Assembly (NCBI GenBank): GCA_017468925.1
Contig: JAFUHI010000009.1
Location: 124,001-188,000 of the forward strand
DNA from: Bacilli bacterium
GTDB taxonomy: Bacteria > Bacillota_I > Bacilli_A > RFN20 > CAG-826
Direction of reading: 5' to 3'
DNA: 64,000 nt
The stretch's first letter is position 1; each line of letters starts with the position of its first letter. The position numbers were made by a program, and so were the translations under genes. Positions 8,928 through 18,062 of this stretch are shown here, in pieces. The notes below the pieces were generated by a model, which was not told the DNA's origin, did no database searches, and worked only from the letters and a program-made list of their open reading frames with translations.

Positions 8928-9356
8928 ATGGAATATATTGGTAAACAGATGAGAATCGATACCATGCGTGCCGATGGAATGGTGTATTTCTTTGAGACGT
9001 ATTTTGAATTCAAATCTAGAAGGCCATGCAAAGAAGAATACGATTTCAAAATCAATTATGACGATATAAAAGAGATAATAAATTCCTCTGGAATCAAAAA
9101 AACAGTTACGGTCTTAACAAACAACGGAAACAAACACTCTTTTTACATGTATAAGAACAATACGTTTATCGCTTTGATAAACGCTGGGAGAAATAGGGAC
9201 ATATTCGAAGAAAAACCATCTGAAAATTCACCGAAACAGATTAGCCTTGAAGATTTGGATACGTTAACTAAATTGAACCAGCTGCATAAAGATGGGGTTC
9301 TCACGGAAGAAGAACTCGCTCAGCAAAAAGAAATCATAATGAAAAAATACCGTTGA
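8928..9356 (+). CDS. Small protein with PH/GRAM-like N-terminus and C-terminal SHOCT domain
   Basis: A 142-residue soluble protein. The first ~90 residues alternate short beta strands (FETYFEFKSR, KKTVTVLTNNGNKHSFYMY) like a PH/GRAM fold; the end is a SHOCT motif (LTKLNQLHKDGVLTEEELAQQKEIIMKKY). It begins one base after glcK stops and is probably translated by coupling. Together with the membrane SHOCT protein at 6279 it brackets the manA-glcK pair, so the two may interact through their SHOCT tails. Function unknown. Confidence 0.6.
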   Translation: MEYIGKQMRIDTMRADGMVYFFETYFEFKSRRPCKEEYDFKINYDDIKEIINSSGIKKTVTVLTNNGNKHSFYMYKNNTFIALINAGRNRDIFEEKPSENSPKQISLEDLDTLTKLNQLHKDGVLTEEELAQQKEIIMKKYR

Positions 9357-9370
9357 TTTGTTTTGAAAAA

Positions 9371-10264
9371 TCAATCAACCCTATTTCCGCTTAATATAGT
9401 CTTCTTAATCTCTTCGATTGTTTTCGAATGATCATTCCCTTTCTTTATGACGAAAGTAATGAATCTTGGAGGCAATTTTTCTATTAGTCGTACCTTGAAA
9501 CACTTTCCTTCATCGATTGATTTTTTCGCCATCTCATCAGGGATGAAGGTAAGACCATACCCGGATTCAACGAATGGAGTGAGGATTGCGCTGCTATCAG
9601 TTTCATATACAGGTGAAATTCTAACATCGTGCTTTTTAAGGAAAACATCAATATATTCTCTGAATTGCATATCTTTTGATAGGAGAATGAAAGGATATTC
9701 GACGAGGGATTTGACGGATATTTTCTTCGGAATGATATTTTTATATGAAGTCGGCGCAATTAAGATATCGTTCAATTTGACGATGTTATTAATCTCCAAT
9801 TCATCACCTCCTTTGAATGGTGTGGTGATGAAAGCGAAATCTATCGTTCCTCGTTCCACCATATCCAAAAGTTTCGCGGATGAATTGGAATAAATGCTGA
9901 AATTGACGTTTGGGAATAGGCCTTTCACGCTTTCTAGATATTTGAACAAATAGCAATATAATGCGGTGGAAGTCGCTCCTATATGAACAACTATTTTGTC
10001 GAATTTGTTCCCATTTTTGATGCCGGATGCTACTTTCTCTAGCTCAGCGAAAGGCAACTTGATTGAATTAAAAAAATCAATTCCGTCTTTAGTAAGTGTC
10101 ACCCCGTTCTTGCCCCGATAAAAGAATTTTGTGCCATATTCTTTCTCGATATTTGATATTATCCTCGACACTGCCGGCTGGGTAACGCCTAATTCCTCCG
10201 CGGCTTTTGAGATGTTTTGTAGCTTTGCTACAGTATAAAAGACATGCAAGTATGTGTAATTCAT
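9371..10264 (-). CDS. LysR-family transcriptional regulator
   Basis: A 297-residue regulator. The N-terminal winged helix-turn-helix is canonical (YLHVFYTVAKLQNISKAAEELGVTQPAVSRIISNIE), followed by the linker helix and a two-lobed effector domain (residues ~90-295) typical of LysR proteins. It is divergent from the surface-lipoprotein cluster beginning at 10356, the usual position for a LysR target. An extended -10 TGATATACT (10271-10279, minus strand) ends six bases before its ATG, and a dyad overlaps this promoter, implying self-repression. Confidence 0.88.
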   Translation of the reverse strand: MNYTYLHVFYTVAKLQNISKAAEELGVTQPAVSRIISNIEKEYGTKFFYRGKNGVTLTKDGIDFFNSIKLPFAELEKVASGIKNGNKFDKIVVHIGATSTALYCYLFKYLESVKGLFPNVNFSIYSNSSAKLLDMVERGTIDFAFITTPFKGGDELEINNIVKLNDILIAPTSYKNIIPKKISVKSLVEYPFILLSKDMQFREYIDVFLKKHDVRISPVYETDSSAILTPFVESGYGLTFIPDEMAKKSIDEGKCFKVRLIEKLPPRFITFVIKKGNDHSKTIEEIKKTILSGNRVD

Positions 10265-10272
10265 AGATTAAG

Positions 10273-10295
10273 TATATCAAAATGTTATTGATATA
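10273..10295. promoter_or_regulatory. Probable LysR operator between divergent genes
   Basis: TATATCA (10273-10279) and TGATATA (10289-10295) form a perfect 7-base dyad separated by nine bases. It overlaps the extended -10 of the LysR gene and lies ~60 bases upstream of the divergent lipoprotein gene. Size and placement suit a LysR recognition site, though it is not a strict T-N11-A box. Confidence 0.55.
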
Positions 10296-10355
10296 TACCA
10301 AAATATTTTATTTTTTTATAAATGAGTTTCTTTACAATATAGTCAAAGGAGCTAA

Positions 10356-11564
10356 ATGAAAAACGCTATTACGAAAAAAGTTTTAGGCGCTTTGGTATCT
10401 TTTTTCTTGTTGAGTGCTTGTAGCGATGGAGCAAGCCAGCCAACATCGTATGACGGAAGGGTTTTTGATATTTCTTTAGCCCAAGATGGCTCGCTTATCT
10501 GCACCAGCAAAAAGGAAGGCAATTACTACACTTTGACAATATCTGGCGAAGGAGAAGGAAAAGATTATGAAACAAAGAATCTTGTCCCCTGGAACCCAAT
10601 CGCTAAAAAAGTTACCGAGGTGACGATAGAAGAAGGAATCACATATATAGGCGATCATTATTTCTTCTCCACCCCATCATCTAGATATATTTTGCCTTCC
10701 ACCGTGGAAGGAGTTGGGGATAACACATTTAATAGCAGCGCGACCATTTTCACCTATGGAAGCGAACTAGATAACATCGATAATGATGTTTATTTATATA
10801 GCGAGACCAAACCCACAGGCGCAGGAAAATATTTCTATATGCAGGATGGGGAGCCTCAGATTTGGGTAGTCACCCCAGTATCTTTCCTTTTCATTGGAAA
10901 TAGCTTTACCTATAGAGGCACGAACATAAGTGACACTTCTAACCCAGAAGTGCCTCTCGATTTCAAGAAAATTGCCTCAAATCTCAATATCGATGTGAAT
11001 ATCGATTCAGTCTGCAAAGGCAGCCACACCTTAACTAAATTTGCAGATAAAACCGATGAGATGGGTTCGATTGTCGAAGATAAATTAACCAAGAATCAAT
11101 ATGACTACGTGATTCTCCAAGAGCAATCAACCACGCCGATTAATAACTACAACAACTTCCTAACCGCTGTGAAGAAATTAAAGGCCAGGATCGATGCAAC
11201 ACAAACCAAATGCAAAACCGTTCTTTATGAGACATGGGGATCGCCTACTGCGATAGAAGGCACATCTTATAAGAACGTTGGAGAAATGGAAGCGGTTCTT
11301 CGCGAAGCCTATAAAAACGCTGGCGAAGAAAGCGGATGTTCAGTCAATTATATCGGCAAAGCTTTCACCGTTGCCTATATGGAAGAAAACATAAATATCT
11401 ACGCGGATGATAACCGCCACCAAAATGGGTTAGGCGCTTATTTATCTGCCGCATGTCACTTAAGGAGCATCTTCAGAGTCAATGTCAGTGGATGCACCGA
11501 ATACTGTGACTTGCCCCAAAATGAATGTAAAGCTTTATTAAGCGTTACAGATAAAACAATCTAA
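10356..11564 (+). CDS. Lipoprotein with SGNH-hydrolase-like (DUF4886-like) domain
   Basis: A 402-residue lipoprotein (lipobox LLSAC, Cys22). Residues ~60-135 look like a leucine-rich BspA-type segment (VTEVTIEEGITYIGD, SRYILPSTVEGVGDNTF). From residue 175 an SGNH-like domain follows: block I FLFIGNSFTYRG with putative nucleophile Ser183, a middle QYDYVILQEQS block, and a late DDNRHQNGLGAY motif supplying the Asp/His pair. Such enzymes remove acyl groups from glycans. AAAGGAG precedes the ATG. It is the first gene of a surface cluster opposite a LysR regulator. Substrate unknown. Confidence 0.72.
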   Translation: MKNAITKKVLGALVSFFLLSACSDGASQPTSYDGRVFDISLAQDGSLICTSKKEGNYYTLTISGEGEGKDYETKNLVPWNPIAKKVTEVTIEEGITYIGDHYFFSTPSSRYILPSTVEGVGDNTFNSSATIFTYGSELDNIDNDVYLYSETKPTGAGKYFYMQDGEPQIWVVTPVSFLFIGNSFTYRGTNISDTSNPEVPLDFKKIASNLNIDVNIDSVCKGSHTLTKFADKTDEMGSIVEDKLTKNQYDYVILQEQSTTPINNYNNFLTAVKKLKARIDATQTKCKTVLYETWGSPTAIEGTSYKNVGEMEAVLREAYKNAGEESGCSVNYIGKAFTVAYMEENINIYADDNRHQNGLGAYLSAACHLRSIFRVNVSGCTEYCDLPQNECKALLSVTDKTI

Positions 11565-11592
11565 TCACTTTTTCAAAATGAAAGGAGAAATT

Positions 11593-13485
11593 ATGAAAAA
11601 GAAAGCATTAGGCTTGCTTGGAATCGCCATCGCGGCTTTGGCTTTAGGCGGCTGCGCTTCCGAAGGCGAAACACCAACAACCAACACATCAACCTCCAAA
11701 AGAGCCCAAACCTACACGGTAGGATTTGAAGTCGATGGAGAAAGAATCGCGACCTTAAGGGTCAAAGAAGGGGAATTAATAACCGACACAATCCCAACCC
11801 CAAGCAAAGAAGGATATCGTTTCCTTGGCTGGTATCTAGACGACACCTTAGTCGATTTCTCGACATACGTAGTGAATGGTGATGTCATCTTTACCGCCAA
11901 ATTCGAGGAAGTCCAAGACGAAGATGCCTTGAATGTCGATGATGTCAAAGAAGAAGGGAAAGCTTATTACCTAGTTCTGGGATGGTGGGAAACCACAGGC
12001 ACTAATGATGATGGCAGCAAGAAATACACCAGCTATCTTACTAGGGATAGAGTGAGGTTATTCTATGGCAACCTCATCAATTATCTAAAGGCTTCTGGCG
12101 CAAGCGATGAAAACATCGCAAACATCAGCTTCAGGAACTATTCCACAGATTCAGTCGCGGAGATGGGTGCGAAAGTCAATGCAGATGCGGACGTGGATTT
12201 ATTGATTGGAGTTGGCAACAATATCAATTCGACTGCAGGCGTCGCTTTGTATAATTCCAGCAATGATTATAAATTCCAGACCCCGATGAGCGTCGATGCA
12301 AGCGGTAACTCAGTCTCTAGATATGTCGCTTGCCTTTCAACTGCGACTGATTTAGGACTCAGCACCTATGATTGGCTAAAAAACACAGACGCAGGCATTG
12401 CCTCATTCGTAAGGGAATTAAGCGAAGCGGAAATCGAAGCCTCGTTGGTTCCTGTTACCATTAGCCTTACTGTTACCGTCCATGGGGACACCGATGAAAC
12501 CACATTATTAGACGATAAAGACGATGTAGTCACAATGCCAGCCATTACTATTCCAGATGGCAAAGTCTTCAAAGGATTTGCCTTAACTGAAGATGGGGAA
12601 GTGGTCTTGGATGTCGCCAAAAACGCCACTCTCAAATATGATGATTTGAAGGATTTGGTGGCAGAAGGAAGCTCAACGCTCGATTTGTATCCTGTGTTTG
12701 AAGACGCGCCTGTTGTTGAAGAAGATTTGGTTGTCTATGTCCAAGTTAACGGCAGCAACCTTACTCTTCCAGAAGCAAAACTGCTTGAAGCTAGATTCAA
12801 AGCCACTTTGACCGATGAAAACGTCAAATTCAACATCATTGATGCAAAAGCTGATGCGTTCAAAGCAGCGGTCGGAGACGATGCCGACGTCGTTATTGGC
12901 GGAGGCAACCCAGTAAATACATTCGGCGTCGATGAAACAGGACCACTTGCCGATACAGGTGCAAAACATTTCGCCAACACAAGAAAAGTCATAATTAGAG
13001 ACACCGTTGCCTCAACCCATAAGACTTTAGCCAAAGCGTTGTATGATTTCTTGCTCGAAGAAGCTCCTGCATATGAGCTCCATACAACTTTCTGGCACAA
13101 GAATAATGAGTGGGTCACCGAAGCAGAAAGAACCGCTATCACCGAAGGAATCACAAGCAATGTTGAAACATATCTTGCTATCGGAGAAGAAGAGACTTTA
13201 GCGGATAAATACAATGTAAGCACAACTTTCTACACCGCTACAAACACCAAAGTCGCAGATCTCTGCACTGAGACAAAAGCCTTAAGAGATGGCAAAGGAA
13301 CGGATTTGATTGTTGGATGTGGAGGCAACGTAGATAATGATGGCAATATGGTCATCGTTGAGAAAAAGGCGCTTGGAACACCATTTGTCGCCGCTTCATC
13401 TCGCTATGTCGCCTTGGTTAACGATAATCCTCTAGCGGCCAATGCCTATAACACCTATTTCGTAGTTGCCGAAGCTGGCGAATAA
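11593..13485 (+). CDS. Lipoprotein with InlB-like repeats and three copies of a single-lobe binding-protein-like domain
   Basis: About 630 residues from ATG 11593, which has AAAGGAG at proper spacing (ATG 11578 precedes the site and is rejected). Lipobox ALGGC. An InlB/Listeria-Bacteroides-type repeat (EGYRFLGWYLDD) is followed by an alpha/beta unit, a second InlB-like unit (GKVFKGFALTEDGE), then two more alpha/beta units. Each unit has a first strand (YYLVLGWW), a helix, and a DxD-hydrophobic-G-x-G loop: ADVDLLIGVGNNIN, ADVVIGGGNPVN, TDLIVGCGGNVD. These resemble lobe I of class II periplasmic binding proteins without lobe II. No ABC permease is adjacent. Role unknown; ligand binding is inferred. 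Confidence 0.65.
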   Translation: MKKKALGLLGIAIAALALGGCASEGETPTTNTSTSKRAQTYTVGFEVDGERIATLRVKEGELITDTIPTPSKEGYRFLGWYLDDTLVDFSTYVVNGDVIFTAKFEEVQDEDALNVDDVKEEGKAYYLVLGWWETTGTNDDGSKKYTSYLTRDRVRLFYGNLINYLKASGASDENIANISFRNYSTDSVAEMGAKVNADADVDLLIGVGNNINSTAGVALYNSSNDYKFQTPMSVDASGNSVSRYVACLSTATDLGLSTYDWLKNTDAGIASFVRELSEAEIEASLVPVTISLTVTVHGDTDETTLLDDKDDVVTMPAITIPDGKVFKGFALTEDGEVVLDVAKNATLKYDDLKDLVAEGSSTLDLYPVFEDAPVVEEDLVVYVQVNGSNLTLPEAKLLEARFKATLTDENVKFNIIDAKADAFKAAVGDDADVVIGGGNPVNTFGVDETGPLADTGAKHFANTRKVIIRDTVASTHKTLAKALYDFLLEEAPAYELHTTFWHKNNEWVTEAERTAITEGITSNVETYLAIGEEETLADKYNVSTTFYTATNTKVADLCTETKALRDGKGTDLIVGCGGNVDNDGNMVIVEKKALGTPFVAASSRYVALVNDNPLAANAYNTYFVVAEAGE

Positions 13486-13500
13486 GAAAGGAGGAGGCAT

Positions 13501-14301
13501 ATGAAAATAAAAAAGCCATTTAGCTTATTATTGGGTGCCTCGATTGGACTTGTCTCTCTTTCTGGATGCGCTGCAAAAATCTTTGAGAAAGAGATAAACG
13601 TCGTATTCAAAAACGAAGGAGAGATCGTTGATAGTGGGACTGTTACCCAATTCAAAAACATCAAATCACCAACCATAAGCGAAACCTATGTCCCGAAAGA
13701 CTATCGTTTCCTTGGTTGGACATGCTATAGCGAAGATGAGTTGGATTTCGAATCAGCGACCCACTTTAAAACCCAATATATCGCAGCAGGAAGGATGGTC
13801 CATTATATGGATGTCGCTTCCTTTGCGGAGAATCAAACAGTCACTTGTGAGGCTTTGATCCTCCATAAAGATGACATCCCCAAGGATTATCATTACGTGG
13901 TTTTGGCTTGGTACGATAAAGCCGCCAACAGCGGTCTCGACCAAGGCAAGATGGACACATATGAGACGATGATAAGAAATTATCTAACCTCTGAAGGGGT
14001 GTCAGAAGAAGATGTCAATTCCGTTGTCGTAAGAGGCTATGCGGGAAATGTAGGGCCAACTACCGGGCAGATATTGTATGACGATGATGTCGACATCATG
14101 TTTGGCTGGGGATCGGTTAGCAACATCACTACGACCGGCTCCATCCCAGAAGAGATGATCAAGGAAAGCGTCGAATATCCAATCACTTACGGCGACACAA
14201 TCAAAAATCGTTACATTCATCGTTTAAGCGATAGCGAAGGTTCTTTGAAGCTTATGGAATATCTCCAAAGCGAGGAATCGAAAAGCTACTTCAATAGCTA
14301 G
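13501..14301 (+). CDS. Lipoprotein paralogous to the upstream gene (InlB-like plus one binding-lobe unit)
   Basis: A 266-residue lipoprotein (lipobox SLSGC) preceded by AAAGGAGGAG. Residues ~30-115 match the InlB-like module of its neighbour (KDYRFLGWTCYSEDE), and residues ~120-266 hold one copy of the same alpha/beta unit: strand HYVVLAWYD, helix, VVVRGYAG, then DDVDIMFGWGSVSN, a RYIHRL strand and a last helix SLKLMEYLQSEESK that resembles the terminal helix of binding proteins. It appears to be a minimal one-domain version of the larger protein and is co-transcribed with it and with the hydrolase at 14313. Confidence 0.65.
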   Translation: MKIKKPFSLLLGASIGLVSLSGCAAKIFEKEINVVFKNEGEIVDSGTVTQFKNIKSPTISETYVPKDYRFLGWTCYSEDELDFESATHFKTQYIAAGRMVHYMDVASFAENQTVTCEALILHKDDIPKDYHYVVLAWYDKAANSGLDQGKMDTYETMIRNYLTSEGVSEEDVNSVVVRGYAGNVGPTTGQILYDDDVDIMFGWGSVSNITTTGSIPEEMIKESVEYPITYGDTIKNRYIHRLSDSEGSLKLMEYLQSEESKSYFNS

Positions 14302-14312
14302 GAGGCAGAGAT

Positions 14313-16754
14313 ATGAAAGCAAAATACCTAAGAATTGCATCGATTCTCGAATATGTCTTCACTTTCGTGTACGCTATAACAACCGCTTTATTCTATTCGA
14401 TGAGCGATAACTTGTATTGGATGTTCTTGATATTCGCTCTACTCTCTTTATGCGTCGGTTTATATTCAGAATCAATCATATTTAGACTAAAGAAAGAGAA
14501 TGTCCTTTCAAAGAAAGACTTTATCGCAACGATAGTGATTACTGTCCTATCGGTGGTCGATTGCCTCCCCTTATTGTTCAATATCTTGACCTTGGTTAGC
14601 AAAAAGGAATCACCGACCGTGGTGGTTCTTAATGAGAACTATGTCGAGAAAGAGAAGAAGGAGAGAAAGTGGTTTAAAACCGCTCCAATAATCGTCACCG
14701 CCATTTCTTTAGTGGGCATTATCGCCACTGCAATAAGCGGCAACGCCTTCGAGACAAGCGGAGGCAAAGTCATCGTAAAAGATGGCACCATCACCAAGCA
14801 TGAGTCTGATTTATATTTAAAGGATCAGCCGCTTATCGGAACTTCCTATACCATCGACGATCCTACAGTCAGCATCTCATATACGATGTACAAGCCAAAA
14901 GAGGCAAGTGCATCTAATCAACTTCCTACCGTCTTTGTGGTCCCTGGATTTACTAGAACCAAGGCGACAATGGCCCAATATGCGATCGAATTATCAAGAA
15001 GAGGGGCGATTGTCTTCACGATTGACCCAGGATCGCAAGGGGCTACGACATATGGCGGTTACCAGTATGACGATACGACAGGCGAATATGTTTTAGATGA
15101 AACTGGGAGCAAGATACAGAATTCCTATTCAGTCGCTAGAAGCGGAATGGGATATTTGCTTCCTTACGTCTATAACAACATCGACGAATTCGATTTCGTT
15201 GATAGGGATAACATCGGGCTTGTCGGCCATTCCGCTGGAGGAGGCGACGCTTGCAAATTGGCTGCTGATTTAGCGGGTACATCCTATGAAGAGAGCATCG
15301 TCAAATCTCTATATATCAGCGGTTATATCAAGACCAGCGCTGCCAATGTCTTCTACCAATTAAGATGCAACACGGCTTTATCCTATGCAAAATACGATGA
15401 AGGCAGCTTCAGATATCAAGACGAGAACCAGGCTTATGAAGTCATCGCCTTGAGGTTCATAAATGAAGTCAATTCAAAAACCGCAGGGGCGAATGGTAAA
15501 TTCACCGATTTCATCCAAGATTACGACTATGGCGATATGGAGACAGGAACATACCGCATCATCCATCATGAGGAAATCAACCATTGCTTTGAGATGTATG
15601 ATCCTCTTTCAATCAGCAACACCACAAACTTCTTTAGAAGGACGCTTTCTTTGAATACCTCGTTAGAAGATGGCAGCCAGACATGGTTTGGAAAAGAATT
15701 ATCCAATGGTTTGGCTTTGGTTTTCGCCTTTATGCTTATTATCTCATTGACTGGGGTGGTCATTAGATTCGTCCCATTCATGAAATCGCTTGGCAAAGCC
15801 GCCGAAGAAAGAAAAGAGAACGAGCACGAAATCGCTAAGCGTTATTCTTCTGATCCTCTAACCAGGAAAGAAGCGGGAAGTGAAAAAGTCGATAGGGGAA
15901 TTGGCAAGAGATTGCTATTCTGGCTACCGATGGTGCTTACTGCTATCATCGCCTGCTTGGATTATATCCCTCTAGCAAGATTATCAATGGATGTGTTCGC
16001 AGACGCTGCAGGAAACATCTATACCTCCTACTTCCCAGCCAGAATGATGAATGCTGTCTTCCTCTGGGCGGTGGTCAATGGAACGATAGGCTTGCTAATC
16101 TGGGTTGGAACAACCTTGTGCGAGAATCTCTATTATTTCATCTATCAAAAGGTGAAAGGAGGGGAAAGCCGCGTAGATTGGGAGAAATTGAAGGGATTGA
16201 AGGTAAAGCCGCTTGATTTACTAAAATCACTTGGTTTGGCGATTGTTCTATTCTTCACCTTCTATGGAGTCCTCCAACTTGTCTATATCACCTCTCACCA
16301 AGACTTTAGATTCATGCTTATTTCCGCTTCGCCATTACAGCCGCGTTTCATCGTGACTTGGCTCATCTATTTAGCGGGATTCTATGTCTTCTATCTATCC
16401 AACTCACTAAGAGTCAATCTAGGTATCGCTAGAGAAGGGTTCAAGGAGTGGCAGGTGATGTTAATAGGAGCGTTAGCCAACTCGCTTGGTTTGATCTTCA
16501 TAATCATCATCAATTACTTTGTCTATTTCAAAACAGGCACAGTCTTCTATGGCTATTACAGCCCAACGGACACGAATGAGATGTGGCTATACATCAATAT
16601 GGTATTCCCTCTAATAGTGATGATGGCGATACTTCCTATCTTCAATAGGCTCTCATACAAGAAGATGGGCAATGTCTATAGCGGGGCTCTATTATGGTGC
16701 ATGATATTCATCATGATGAGCTTATCCGCCTCAATCTCATTCATACCGATGTAA
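14313..16754 (+). CDS. Polytopic membrane protein with embedded alpha/beta-hydrolase domain
   Basis: An 813-residue protein. Three N-terminal helices (residues ~5-100) and one near 130 are followed by a soluble alpha/beta-hydrolase domain (~190-440): oxyanion stretch VVPGFTRTKA, strand GAIVFTIDPG, nucleophile elbow GLVGHSAGGGD, and a late INHCFEMYDP histidine. About eight further helices occupy the C-terminal half (470-813). The hydrolase region probably faces outward. AGGAGG precedes the ATG and the spacing to the lipoprotein genes is short, so it is one operon. It could be an esterase or acyl-modifying enzyme of surface glycans; substrate is not evident. Confidence 0.68.
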   Translation: MKAKYLRIASILEYVFTFVYAITTALFYSMSDNLYWMFLIFALLSLCVGLYSESIIFRLKKENVLSKKDFIATIVITVLSVVDCLPLLFNILTLVSKKESPTVVVLNENYVEKEKKERKWFKTAPIIVTAISLVGIIATAISGNAFETSGGKVIVKDGTITKHESDLYLKDQPLIGTSYTIDDPTVSISYTMYKPKEASASNQLPTVFVVPGFTRTKATMAQYAIELSRRGAIVFTIDPGSQGATTYGGYQYDDTTGEYVLDETGSKIQNSYSVARSGMGYLLPYVYNNIDEFDFVDRDNIGLVGHSAGGGDACKLAADLAGTSYEESIVKSLYISGYIKTSAANVFYQLRCNTALSYAKYDEGSFRYQDENQAYEVIALRFINEVNSKTAGANGKFTDFIQDYDYGDMETGTYRIIHHEEINHCFEMYDPLSISNTTNFFRRTLSLNTSLEDGSQTWFGKELSNGLALVFAFMLIISLTGVVIRFVPFMKSLGKAAEERKENEHEIAKRYSSDPLTRKEAGSEKVDRGIGKRLLFWLPMVLTAIIACLDYIPLARLSMDVFADAAGNIYTSYFPARMMNAVFLWAVVNGTIGLLIWVGTTLCENLYYFIYQKVKGGESRVDWEKLKGLKVKPLDLLKSLGLAIVLFFTFYGVLQLVYITSHQDFRFMLISASPLQPRFIVTWLIYLAGFYVFYLSNSLRVNLGIAREGFKEWQVMLIGALANSLGLIFIIIINYFVYFKTGTVFYGYYSPTDTNEMWLYINMVFPLIVMMAILPIFNRLSYKKMGNVYSGALLWCMIFIMMSLSASISFIPM

Positions 16755-16769
16755 TTTGGAGGTCTATAC

Positions 16770-17942
16770 ATGAATTACAAAGAAAAATCTTTAGCCGCGC
16801 ATAAAGAGTGGAGAGGCAAAATAGAGATAAAACCCAGGGTATCTGTTGAAACCAGAGAGGATCTCTCGATTGCCTACACCCCAGGCGTAAGCGAAGCCTG
16901 TCTTGCTATAAAAGACGACGTCAACAAAAGCTTTGAACTAACCAGAAGATGGAATACAGTTCCCGTCATCACCGATGGGACTGCAGTCCTTGGCTTAGGC
17001 GATATCGGCCCAGAAGCAGGCCTTCCAGTCATGGAAGGGAAAAGCGTTCTCTTCAAAACATTCGGCGATATCGATTCTTATCCTCTATGCATCAGATCTA
17101 AGGATGTGGATGAGATCATAAACACCATCAAACTATTCGCAGGCAGCTGGGGAGGCATAAACCTAGAGGATATTTCCTCTCCCCGTTGCTTCGAGATTGA
17201 AACCAGGCTCAAAGAAGAATTAGATATCCCTGTTTTCCATGACGATCAGCATGGCACCGCAATTGTGACTTTAGCGGCATTAATAAACGCCTTAAAGATA
17301 GTCGATAAGAAGATTGAAGATATCAAAATCGTCATCAATGGGGCTGGTGCTGCAGGTATATCCATTTGCAAATTCTTGCTCAATTACGGCGCAAAACACG
17401 TCTTAATTTGCGATAGGGCAGGCATAATATGCCGTGACGATGCATCGCTAAACAAAGCCCAAAAGGAGATTTCTCTTCTCACCAACGAGGATCAGCTTCA
17501 CGGTCTATTGAAAGATGCGATGGTTGGCGCGGATGTCTTCATCGGTGTCTCTGGTCCCAACTGCGTATCCAAAGAGATGATTGCCTCAATGAATGAGAAA
17601 TCGATTGTCTTCCCCCTTGCTAACCCAGTTCCAGAGATAGATCCTTCTTCAGCAAAAGAAGCCGGCGCCTATATTATCGGTACTGGCAGCAGCGAATATG
17701 CGAACCAAATCAATAACGTCCTTGTCTTCCCAGGATTATTCAGGGGAGCGATTGACGCGAACGCTAGAACGATCAACACCGAGATGATGGTGGCCGCCAG
17801 CGAAGGCATCGCCTCATGCGTAAGCGAAGAGGAGTTAAACAGAGACTACATCCTTCCTTATCCTTATGATAGAAGGGCGCATGTCTCTGTCGCTAGAAGC
17901 GTGAAAGAGGCTGCTATAAGGACTGGAGTCATCAAGAAATAA
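16770..17942 (+). CDS. Malic enzyme, NAD(P)-dependent, oxaloacetate-decarboxylating
   Basis: A 390-residue short bacterial malic enzyme converting malate to pyruvate and CO2. The N-terminal domain carries [15 protein letters not shown] and [26 protein letters not shown]; metal and substrate residues lie in [13 protein letters not shown] and [11 protein letters not shown]; the NAD(P) domain begins with [15 protein letters not shown]. The family's usual C-terminal phosphotransacetylase fusion is absent. TTGGAGG precedes the ATG. It faces pyruvate phosphate dikinase across a pair of terminators; both enzymes work at the pyruvate/PEP/malate node. Confidence 0.93.
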   Translation: MNYKEKSLAAHKEWRGKIEIKPRVSVETREDLSIAYTPGVSEACLAIKDDVNKSFELTRRWNTVPVITDGTAVLGLGDIGPEAGLPVMEGKSVLFKTFGDIDSYPLCIRSKDVDEIINTIKLFAGSWGGINLEDISSPRCFEIETRLKEELDIPVFHDDQHGTAIVTLAALINALKIVDKKIEDIKIVINGAGAAGISICKFLLNYGAKHVLICDRAGIICRDDASLNKAQKEISLLTNEDQLHGLLKDAMVGADVFIGVSGPNCVSKEMIASMNEKSIVFPLANPVPEIDPSSAKEAGAYIIGTGSSEYANQINNVLVFPGLFRGAIDANARTINTEMMVAASEGIASCVSEEELNRDYILPYPYDRRAHVSVARSVKEAAIRTGVIKK

Positions 17943-17950
17943 AATATATA

Positions 17951-17987
17951 AAGAATGGATGTGGGTTTTCTCACATCTTTTCTTTTT
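17951..17987 (+). terminator. Rho-independent terminator of the malic enzyme gene
   Basis: GATGTG (17959-17964) pairs with CACATC (17973-17978), with A-rich and T-rich flanks extending the stem, followed by TTTTCTTTTT. Confidence 0.8.
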
Positions 17988-18017
17988 GGCTAAATTCCTA
18001 TAGATGATTTTAAGACG

Positions 18018-18056
18018 AAAAAAGGATGCCCGAATTACGAGCATCCTAATTTTTAA
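18018..18056. terminator. Bidirectional terminator at the 3' end of ppdK
   Basis: GGATGC (18024-18029) pairs with GCATCC (18041-18046). On the minus strand a run of six T follows the stem, ending ppdK; on the plus strand the stem is followed by TAATTTTTAA, giving back-up termination for the malic enzyme gene. Confidence 0.75.
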
Positions 18057-18062
18057 TTTAGC

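Noticed and set aside
12735..13223. 162-residue minus-strand open frame opposite the lipoprotein gene
   Set aside because: Composition is serine/leucine-rich shadow coding of an alanine/aspartate-rich gene, with no ribosome-binding site and no recognisable motif.
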